From positions 1 to 30,853 of the forward strand of contig CAYZJD010000007.1 of the NCBI GenBank assembly GCA_964478455.1: DNA of 30,853 bases, written 5' to 3'. Every line of letters starts with the position of its first letter. The first letter of the stretch is position 1. This DNA is from CAYZJD01 sp964478455. GTDB lineage: Bacteria > Acidobacteriota > Terriglobia > Bryobacterales > Bryobacteraceae. The notes under the pieces are model-generated. The model worked only from the letters and a program-made list of their open reading frames with translations, was not told the origin of the DNA and searched no databases. This document shows, piece by piece, positions 23,943-30,853 of the stretch. The translations under genes and the position numbers were made by a program.

Positions 23943-26594
23943 ATGGAACGGATTCGCCGAGCGGGACGAAGGCTCAAGTGGCTCTTTCGCCGCAACGATT
24001 TCGACCGCCAGCTCGAGGAGGAAATGCGCTTCCACCTTGAGATGGCGGCGCGGCACAACCGCGACGCCGGCATGACCGCCGAGGAGGCCCGCTACGCCGC
24101 GCGGCGGCAGTTCGGCAACCCCACGCTGCTGAAAGAGACCAGCCACGAGACCTATGGTTGGCGATGGCTGGAGACGCTGGCCCAGGATGTGCGCTATGCG
24201 GTCCGTGGCATGCGGAACAATCCGGGGTTCTCCGCGGTTGCGGTGCTGTCACTGGGGTTGGGAATCGGCGCGAACACGGCCATCTTCTACCTGATGAATG
24301 CGGCGCTGCTCGAGAGCCTGCCGGTGAAAAGACCGGAGGAATTAGTTCAGGTTGTCTCTGTCTTCCGGGACGGCGCGCGTGTCTCAAACGTGGACTACAG
24401 AGTCTTCCAGTACGTGCATGGCGCAACCCAATCCTTCTCCGGGTTGTTCGCATCCGTCGAGGATGAATACAACCTCCGCGTCGAAGGGCACGTGGAACGC
24501 GTCTCCGGCCAGCGGGTCAGCGGTTCCTACTACACCACCCTCGGCGTGCAGGCCGTTGTCGGCCGAACCATCACCGAAGAAGACGATGTGCGTCCCGGCG
24601 GGAACCCGGTGGTGGTCCTCAGCCATCCCTTCTGGAAGCGGCGCTTTGGGCTTGAGCCTTCGGTGGTAGGCAAGACGGTGTACCTGAACGGCTCGCCGTT
24701 CACCATCATCGGCGTGACGCCACCCCAATTCTATGGCCTCGACCGGCTCCTCCCCACGGACATCACGGTGCCCATGGCGACGCAGGCGGACCCATACTGG
24801 GTCTGGATCACCGGACGCGTCAGGCCCGGCGTTTCCGTTCATCAAGCTCGCGCGGAGTTGGAGGCGCCCTTCCAGCAGGCGATCGACGGATACAGCCACA
24901 GTGCGAAGAGCTGGTCGGCACGCGACAGGCAGAACTTCTTTTCGCAGAAGGTGGACCTGGATCGGGCCGGCAAAGGCCTCAGGTTTCTGCGGGCGGCGCT
25001 CGACGAGCCGATTCAGATTCTCACCATCGTCGTCGGAATCGTCCTGCTGATCGCGTGCGCAAACGTGGCGAATCTGCTGCTGGCGCGATCAGCGGCGCGG
25101 TCGAAGGAGATTGGTCTGCGGCGGGTGGTAGGCGCCGGCCGCAACCGCATCCTCCGGCAGCTTCTGACAGAGAGCCTGCTGCTGGCTTTAATCGGCGGCG
25201 CGCTCGGCTTGTTGTTGGCGGCATGGGGAAGTCGATTGTTCGTGACCCTGCTTCTGCCGTTCTCCGACTGGGCTTACCTCGACTTCCGCCCAAGCTACAG
25301 GATTCTTGCGTTCAACATGGCGGTGTCGCTCGGGGCTGCTCTCGTCTTCGGACTGGCGCCTGCGTTGCGCGCAACCCGGGTGGACCTGCACTTGGCCCTA
25401 AAGGGTACGTCGGGAAATGCATCCGGCCGCACACGTGTGGGCCCGGCGCGCGGCCTTCTCGTCGCGCAAGTGGCCGCGTCGCTTGTACTGTTGGTCACCG
25501 CGGGTCTGTTTCTGAGGACCCTACGCACGCTCAAAACGCTCGATCCCGGCTTCGACAGCGAGAACTTGCTGCTGATGCGGATCGATCCGGAGCGCAGCGG
25601 CTACACGGGAGCACGGGCGATCGCGCTTTCGAAGGAACTCACGGCCCGGATCCAGGCAATTCCAGGCGTGCGGTCCGCCTCTGTTTCGAGTAACGTCCTC
25701 TTCGGCATCGGAGGCTGGAAGAAGACCCTCTGGGTCCAGGGATACGATTACGCCCCCGGCGAGGACCAGATGGTCGCCTTCAACGCCGTGGGATCCCGGT
25801 TCTTCGAGACCGCGGGGATTCCGCTGCTGGCCGGCCGTGAGTTCGACGAACGCGACCTCTCTCCTTCGCCTCGCTCGGCAGTCATCAACCAAGCCATGGC
25901 GCGGAAGTATTTCGGCAACGACAACCCGATCAGGAGGCTGTTCCGCGATTCGGCCAACAACTATGAGATCGTCGGCGTGGTCGGGAATGCTAAGTACGGC
26001 AGTCTGCGGGAGCGAACCTACCCCGTGGTCTATCAACCGCTAGCGGCGGAAACGGGAAGCATCGTGCTGCACGTGCGCACGATCGGCGACCCGGCGGCCA
26101 TGATCTCGCGCATCCGGCGGGAGATCGCGGCGATCGACAAAGATCTGCCGGTGTACGGCGTGAGGACGCTGGCCGACCAGGTGAGCCAATCCCTGCACCG
26201 TGAGCGCATGTTCGCCACGCTGACCAGCCTGTTCGGCGCGCTGGCCCTGGTGCTGGCCTGCGTCGGCCTCTACGGCGTCATGGCGTACACGGTGACCCGG
26301 CGGACCGGCGAGATCGGCATCCGCATGGCCCTCGGCGCCCGTTGCGGAGACGTGCTGAAGCTGGTGCTGGGTCAGGCGGCCGGCGTTGTGGCCGCGGGCC
26401 TTGCGATCGGGGTTGCCGTTGCCTGGGGCGTGACGCGGTTTGCCGCGAGCCAGTTCTATGGGGTAAGCGCGGCCGACCCGATGACGTTCGTCGCCGTGTC
26501 CGTGTTGCTGGCGACGGTGGCGCTGGCGGCGAGTTATGTGCCGGCGCGGCGGGCGTCCCGGGTCGACCCGATGGCGGTGTTGCGGTACGACTAG
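23943..26594 (+). CDS. MacB-like ABC permease of the acidobacterial ADOP type
   Basis: 883-residue inner-membrane protein with two FtsX/MacB permease units. An N-terminal prefix (about 1-75, with FDRQLEEEMRFHLEM) and the DVRYAVRGMRNNPGFSAVAVLSLGLGIGANTAIF start are hallmarks of this family. Then come a first periplasmic core (about 110-340), three helices with NVANLLLARSAARSKEIGLRR, a second periplasmic core, and a final three-helix block ending VPARRASRVDPMAVLRYD. GGAAGG gives a good ribosome-binding site. No ATPase gene is adjacent, which is why such genes are called orphan permeases. Substrate unknown; export of drugs, lipids or peptides is the usual guess. Confidence 0.9.
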   Translation: MERIRRAGRRLKWLFRRNDFDRQLEEEMRFHLEMAARHNRDAGMTAEEARYAARRQFGNPTLLKETSHETYGWRWLETLAQDVRYAVRGMRNNPGFSAVAVLSLGLGIGANTAIFYLMNAALLESLPVKRPEELVQVVSVFRDGARVSNVDYRVFQYVHGATQSFSGLFASVEDEYNLRVEGHVERVSGQRVSGSYYTTLGVQAVVGRTITEEDDVRPGGNPVVVLSHPFWKRRFGLEPSVVGKTVYLNGSPFTIIGVTPPQFYGLDRLLPTDITVPMATQADPYWVWITGRVRPGVSVHQARAELEAPFQQAIDGYSHSAKSWSARDRQNFFSQKVDLDRAGKGLRFLRAALDEPIQILTIVVGIVLLIACANVANLLLARSAARSKEIGLRRVVGAGRNRILRQLLTESLLLALIGGALGLLLAAWGSRLFVTLLLPFSDWAYLDFRPSYRILAFNMAVSLGAALVFGLAPALRATRVDLHLALKGTSGNASGRTRVGPARGLLVAQVAASLVLLVTAGLFLRTLRTLKTLDPGFDSENLLLMRIDPERSGYTGARAIALSKELTARIQAIPGVRSASVSSNVLFGIGGWKKTLWVQGYDYAPGEDQMVAFNAVGSRFFETAGIPLLAGREFDERDLSPSPRSAVINQAMARKYFGNDNPIRRLFRDSANNYEIVGVVGNAKYGSLRERTYPVVYQPLAAETGSIVLHVRTIGDPAAMISRIRREIAAIDKDLPVYGVRTLADQVSQSLHRERMFATLTSLFGALALVLACVGLYGVMAYTVTRRTGEIGIRMALGARCGDVLKLVLGQAAGVVAAGLAIGVAVAWGVTRFAASQFYGVSAADPMTFVAVSVLLATVALAASYVPARRASRVDPMAVLRYD

Positions 26595-26599
26595 CGGCC

Positions 26600-26656
26600 A
26601 TGGGAGGAACGAATCGGTTTGTGGTAATATATATATCGATCAATACTGAACTATGA
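26600..26656 (+). CDS. possible 18-codon leader peptide overlapping the PadR start
   Basis: An ATG at 26600 opens an 18-codon frame (MGGTNRFVVIYISINTEL) whose TGA at 26654-26656 overlaps the ATG of the second PadR gene as ATGA. That arrangement would couple their translation. The same 12 bases, TAGCGGCCATGG, span the stop of each ADOP gene and the following ATG; after the second permease that ATG starts the HlyD gene. This frame may thus be a relic of a duplicated adaptor start, not a working peptide. Evidence is only positional. Confidence 0.25.
   Translation: MGGTNRFVVIYISINTEL
26624..26652 (+). promoter_or_regulatory. AT-rich promoter and probable PadR operator
   Basis: This is the only markedly AT-rich stretch in the region, with alternating AT at 26627-26636, an ATCGAT palindrome at 26635-26640, and AATACT at 26642-26647 as a possible -10. 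It lies directly before the second PadR ATG at 26653. A -35 is not convincing. No ribosome-binding site is visible, so a short or absent leader is likely, as for the first PadR gene. Confidence 0.45.
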
Positions 26657-27021
26657 AAAAGCCGCCGGTACCCGAGAGTTTTCTCCCCTTGAAACCCCAC
26701 TGGTTTCACGTCCTGCTCTCGCTCGCCGATCAAGAGCAGCACGGCTACGGAATCATGCGAGAGGTGTTGGACCGCACGGGCGGGAAAGTGCGGCTCTGGC
26801 CGGCGACGCTGTACGGCACGCTCAAGCGGCTCATCGATCGAGACCTCATCGAAGAATCCGACGAACGGCCGGCGCCGGAGCTGGACGACGCGCGGCGCCG
26901 CTACTACCGGCTCACCAAACTCGGCCGGCGAGTTCTGGCGGCCGAAAGCGAGCGGCTGGAAGACCTGGTTCGCGTCATCTACGCCAAGCGGGGCATTCCG
27001 CCAAGGAAGGCGGAGTCATGA
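26653..27021 (+). CDS. second PadR-family transcriptional regulator
   Basis: 122-residue winged-helix repressor. Family pattern: HVLLSLADQEQHGYGIMREV, LWPATLYGTLKRLIDRDLIEE in the recognition part, and RRRYYRLTKLGRRVL in the wing. It differs clearly from the first PadR in sequence and length, so each may respond to a different signal. Its stop overlaps the next permease start (ATGA at 27018-27021), so the two are translationally coupled. It likely controls this cassette, including the HlyD-type adaptor. Confidence 0.9.
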   Translation: MKKPPVPESFLPLKPHWFHVLLSLADQEQHGYGIMREVLDRTGGKVRLWPATLYGTLKRLIDRDLIEESDERPAPELDDARRRYYRLTKLGRRVLAAESERLEDLVRVIYAKRGIPPRKAES

Positions 27022-29800
27022 CGGATCCGCAAGACCGTCCCGTGGCGATCAGCCTGCGGCTGTACCGAACCCTCGCCAGCGCGTTCCCTCAAGAGTTCAA
27101 GAACGCCTATGGAGAAGAACTGGTGCAGGTGGCGGAAGACGCCATCGAGCCCATCTGGCGTCGTCATGGCGTGCTCGGACTGGTGCGTCTGCTCGTGGAC
27201 ATCGCCATCCGCGTGCCCGCCGAGCACTTGGCCGAAATGCGCCAAGACATCCGCTACGGTCTCCGCACGCTTGCCGGTTCGCCGGGCTTCACCGCCGTCG
27301 CGCTGATCTCGCTCAGCTTGGGCATCGGTGTGGCAACGTCGGCATTCAGCGAAATGAACGGCTTCGTTCTACGCGATGTCCCGGGCGTTCGCAAGCCCGG
27401 CGAGTTGGTAACGCTGGCCGGGACCGCGTCCTATCCCGATTACCAGCGATATCGCCGCCTCGACCTGTTTTCATCCATGTTGGCCTACGTAGCGCCCGTG
27501 CCGTTCGGCGTTGCGCTGGGCCGCGNNNNNNNNNNNNNNNNNNNNNNNNNNNNNNNNNNNNNNNNNNNNNNNNNNNNNNNNNNNNNNNNNNNNNNNNNNN
27601 NNNNNNNNNNNNNNNNNNNNNNNNNGCGCTGGGCCGCGTGTTCGACGAGCGAGACCAGCGGCCCGGCGATGCGCCATCGGTGGTCGTCAGCTACCGGTTC
27701 TGGAAGAACCGGCTGGGTTCCGACGCCGCGGCGATCGGCAAGGCGCTGCTGGTAAACGGGCAGCCGTGCACCATCATCGGCGTGGGGCCGCCGAAATTCC
27801 AGGGCGCCTCGCCCATGATCTACGGCGCCGATCTGTGGCTGCCGGTGTCGGTGGGTGGGCGCGTGGCGCCGGAACTGGCCGACGGCGCGCTGGAGCGCCA
27901 CGACCTGCCGATTTTCCACGTGGTGGGCCGTTTGAAGCCGGGCGTCAGCCCAGCCGGCGCCGAAGCGGCGCTGGACGCCGTGGCGCGGCAACTGGAGCAG
28001 GAGCATGGCGACCGCGATCGAAACCAGCAGGGCCGGCGGGTGATGCTGCTGCCTGGAGGCAAACTGCTGCCCGTGCACAAACGGGACCTCCCGCTGCTGA
28101 CCGGCTTCATGACCCTGCTCGGCGGCATGATCCTGTTGATCGCCAGTTCCAACGTGGCTAACATGCTGCTCGCGCGCGCCGCCGACCGGCGCAAGGAAAT
28201 CGCCGTGCGCCTGGCGTTAGGCGCGGGCCGCGCGCGGCTCATCCGGCAGTTGCTCACCGAAAGCATGCTGCTGGCGGCCGGCGCCGGCGTGCTGGGGTTC
28301 CTGATGGCCTCGGTGCTGATGCACTTTGCCTCTCGGGAGAAGCTTCCTTACCCCATGCCGCTGAGCTTCCACCTGGAGCCCGACGGGCGCGTCCTGCTGT
28401 TCACGATTGCGCTTACCGGATTCACGGGCCTTGCGTTTGGCCTGCTGCCGGCGCTCCAGGCGACACGCACGGATCTGACTCCGGCATTGAAGGAAGGCGG
28501 CAACGTCCGGCTGCGCCGATTCCGGCGGCTCAGCCTGCGCAACCTGCTGGTGCTGTCGCAGGTGGCGGGGTCGTTGGCGCTGTTGCTGATGACCGGCTTC
28601 CTGGTGATCGGGCATCGCCGAATCGCCGGCCCGGAAGTCGGCTTCGAGGCCCGGCATCTCTACCTGATTTCGCTCGATCCCATCCGGGACGGCTACTCGG
28701 GCGAAGAGGCGGCCACGTTTTTCCGTACGCTGCTGGACCGCATCAAACTCCTTCCTTCCATTACCGGCGCCAGCCTGGCGGATTCGGCGCCCATGTCCAT
28801 GATCGGCAAGCCGGGCACGATGTTTGCGATCGCCGGCACGGACGATTCGAGGGAGATTCACTGGGCCCGCAAGTATGTCGTGGGGAGCGATTACTTCGAC
28901 ACAATCGGCATACCCATCCTGCGCGGGCGCGGCTTCCGCAAGCAGGACGAAGCCGACAGCCCGATGGCGGTGATCGTCAGCGAGAAACTGGTCCGGGACT
29001 GTTGGAAGGGCCGGGATCCGCTCGGCCGGCGAATCGAGATCGGCAACGAAGATGTCCCCTCATTCGAGTTGGCGGGGAATAGAACCTCCGCCGCCCTCCG
29101 CCGTCCAATGCTGGGCCGGACTCGGACCTATGAGGTGGTCGGGGTGGCCAAGAACATGAGAGATGGCCTCGACCTGGTGCCGGCGGATGCGCCCGCCGTA
29201 ATGTACCTGCCCCTGCGCCCGGCGGAATACGCCCGGTCCTCGTTGCACGGCGTCACCCTGATCGTCCGCGCGGCGCCGGGCGTGGATGCGGTCGGCGCGG
29301 TGCGGCGCGAGATCTCCGCCATCGACGATCACGTCACGCCCTTCAACGCCCGAGGCATGCCGGAACAGATCGAGGAATTGATGTTCCCGGTGAAGGTGGC
29401 GCTGTGGACGTACGGCTTTATTGGCATCTTCGGGCTTATTCTTGCCTCGGTGGGCTTGGCGGGCGTGACCGCGTACTCAGTAGCACAGCGCCGGCGCGAG
29501 ATCGGCATCCGCGTCGCGCTGGGCGCCGGCAAGCGCGACGTGCTGGGGCTCGTCATGAAGGAAGGCGCGGCTCTGGTTGCGGTGGGCATGATCATCGGGC
29601 TGGGCGCCGCGCTGGCCGGAATCCGCTTCCTGTCCGCCATCATGGCCGTGATCTCCCGAACTGCGGGCAGGAGCAGCTCCGATCCGTTGCTGCTCGCGGG
29701 GGCCCCGCTGCTGCTCGCCGCGGTGGCGCTCGCGGCCTGTTACCTGGCGGCCCGGAAATCGCTGCGCATCGCCCCGGCTGTGGCGTTGCGCCAGGAGTAG
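27018..29800 (+). CDS. second MacB-like ADOP-type ABC permease, interrupted by an assembly gap
   Basis: Inner-membrane permease with two FtsX/MacB units. Its N-terminal prefix (LYRTLASAFPQEFKNAYGEELVQVAEDA, about 13-45) is the other ADOP prefix type, unlike the first permease. DIRYGLRTLAGSPGFTAVALISLSLGIG follows. The first periplasmic core is cut by 100 N at 27526-27625 and resumes with ALGRVFDERD. NVANMLLARAADRRKEIAVRL and the C-terminal YSVAQRRREIGIRVALGAG block are intact, ending ALRQE. The two parts are in different nominal frames, which only means the true gap length is not 100. The stop is 5 nt before the adaptor ATG. PadR, permease and adaptor form one cassette. Confidence 0.85.
27526..27625. 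other. 100-N assembly gap
   Basis: Exactly 100 N, the usual placeholder for an unknown gap. The 13 bases GCGCTGGGCCGCG occur on both sides (27513-27525 and 27626-27638), encoding ALGR in the same register each time. Reading-frame continuity requires a true gap length equal to 2 modulo 3. Comparison with the first permease suggests about 25 missing residues. Confidence 0.95.
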
Positions 29801-29805
29801 CGGCC

Positions 29806-30853
29806 ATGGACATACAGCGCGAAGGGGCGCCGCGAAGACGGCTGATCCGGCGAGTCGCGTACGCCTCGATCGCCCTGGCCGTAGTGCCGCTGGTGACGAT
29901 CGGAGTTTCGCGCTTGAAACCGGCGGCGCCGTCCGTGGAGCGGTCCACGGTGTGGACCGATACGGTGAAGCGGGGTCCGATGCTGCGTCAAGTGCGCGGT
30001 TTGGGCACGCTGGTCCCGGAGCAATTGCTGTGGATTCCAGCCCCGACTGACGGGCGCATCGAGCGCATCCTGGTGCAGCCGGGCGACGTGGTGAAGGCGG
30101 ACACCGTGTTGCTGGTCCTGAGCAACCCGGAGCTGGAGCTGGCAGCGCTCGACGCGGAATACCAGGTGAAGGCCGCCGAGGCGCAGTACGCCGACCTGCG
30201 CGTGCAGCTTGAAAGCAAGCGCCTGAACCAGCAGGCGGACGTGGCTAAGATCGAGTCGGAGTACCGGCAGGCGAGGCTGAAGGCGAACCGGGACGAGGCG
30301 CTCTCCAAAGAGGGGCTGCTGCCGGATCTGAACCTACGGCTTTCCCTGGCCACCGCCGAGGAACTCGGCAACCGCCATCTCATCGAGCGGGAGCGGCTGG
30401 CGATCAGCTCGGATTCGGCCGAGGCGCAACTGGCTGTGCAGCGGGCGCAGGTCGACAAGCTGCGCGCTCTCGCCAAGCTGAAGCGCAGCCAGGTCGAGGG
30501 GTTGCGAGTGCGCGCGGGGGCGGAAGGAGTCGTGCAGCAGCTTTCCACGGTCCCCCAGCGGGGCAGCGACGTACGGCCGATCGAAGTCGGCCAGCGCGTG
30601 ACGGCCGGAACGATCCTGGCGAAGGTGGCGCAGCCGCATCGCCTGAAAGCGGAACTGAAAATCCCCGAGACACAAGCCAAGGACGTGCAGGTGGGGCAGA
30701 AGGCCGAGATCGACACGCGGAACGGCATCATCGCCGGCCGGGTCTCGCGGGTCGATCCGGCGGTGCGCGACGGGACGGTCACGGTGGACGTGAAGCTGGA
30801 AGGTCTATTACCGCAAGGCGCCCGTCCTGACTTGAGCGTTGATGGAGTCATCG
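29806..30853 (+). CDS. HlyD/MFP-type efflux adaptor protein, 3' end beyond the window
   Basis: Periplasmic adaptor that would link the inner-membrane permease to an outer-membrane channel. 349 codons are visible and the frame is open at the window end. An N-terminal signal anchor (about residues 15-38, after a basic start RRRLIRR) is followed by a lipoyl-like half-motif (DGRIERILVQPGDVVKADTVLL, about 82-103). Next come an alpha-helical coiled-coil (about 115-235, rich in Ala, Glu, Leu, Arg) and the second lipoyl half and beta-barrel start (RVRAGAEGVVQQL through VGQKAEIDT). The ATG at 29806 is 5 nt after the permease stop. An outer-membrane TolC-like gene may follow outside the window. Confidence 0.88.
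   Translation, partial: MDIQREGAPRRRLIRRVAYASIALAVVPLVTIGVSRLKPAAPSVERSTVWTDTVKRGPMLRQVRGLGTLVPEQLLWIPAPTDGRIERILVQPGDVVKADTVLLVLSNPELELAALDAEYQVKAAEAQYADLRVQLESKRLNQQADVAKIESEYRQARLKANRDEALSKEGLLPDLNLRLSLATAEELGNRHLIERERLAISSDSAEAQLAVQRAQVDKLRALAKLKRSQVEGLRVRAGAEGVVQQLSTVPQRGSDVRPIEVGQRVTAGTILAKVAQPHRLKAELKIPETQAKDVQVGQKAEIDTRNGIIAGRVSRVDPAVRDGTVTVDVKLEGLLPQGARPDLSVDGVI

Noticed and set aside
27018..29800. Frameshifted pseudogene
   Set aside because: The apparent frame change coincides with a 100-N placeholder; both sides read as intact permease sequence.
1..30853. CRISPR array, tRNA, rRNA or insertion sequence
   Set aside because: No regularly spaced repeats, cloverleaf-like T-loop/CCA patterns, rRNA-like stretches or transposase frames were seen on either strand.

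Overview
The window is GC-rich DNA (roughly 60-65 percent by eye). It most likely comes from an Acidobacteriota chromosome, probably of the Solibacter/Bryobacter type. Two features support this: a pair of PadR-plus-MacB-like permease cassettes of the acidobacterial duplicated orphan permease (ADOP) kind, and two very long Oar-like TonB-dependent receptors with N-terminal carboxypeptidase-regulatory-like domains. Hairpin-forming, REP-like intergenic repeats also occur. The assignment is inference from gene content, not from a marker gene.

Region 1 (1-9393, minus strand) is a carbohydrate locus. In transcription order it holds a TonB-dependent receptor, a secreted GH42 beta-galactosidase, a fucose/arabinose-isomerase-family enzyme and a ribulokinase. 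A good sigma70-like promoter lies about 160 nt upstream of the receptor, with a textbook LacI-family operator just downstream of the expected start site. A LacI-family regulator is encoded at 18105-19106. The picture is uptake of a galactoside or arabinoside glycan fragment, cleavage in the envelope, and isomerisation and phosphorylation of the released sugar.

Region 2 (9394-17828, minus strand) is a tightly packed gene set: two different NitT/TauT-type permeases, one ATPase, a PaaK/CapK-like adenylate-forming enzyme, a lipoprotein substrate-binding protein and a second TonB-dependent receptor. Overlaps and short gaps suggest one operon. It would carry an unknown small molecule from outside the cell to the cytoplasm and then activate it. 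This is the best candidate here for an undescribed system.

Region 3 (18105-23415) contains the LacI regulator followed by a secreted tandem-VOC protein on the plus strand. Facing them is a two-gene minus-strand unit, an SSS sodium:solute symporter plus a 69-residue membrane protein. Last comes a secreted SH3-like protein of unknown role.

Region 4 (23549-30853, plus strand) holds two PadR-controlled export cassettes: PadR-ADOP permease, then PadR-ADOP permease-HlyD-type adaptor. The adaptor runs off the window end. The second permease is interrupted by a 100-N assembly gap with the same 13 bases on both sides.

I saw no rRNA, tRNA, CRISPR array, transposase or integrase.
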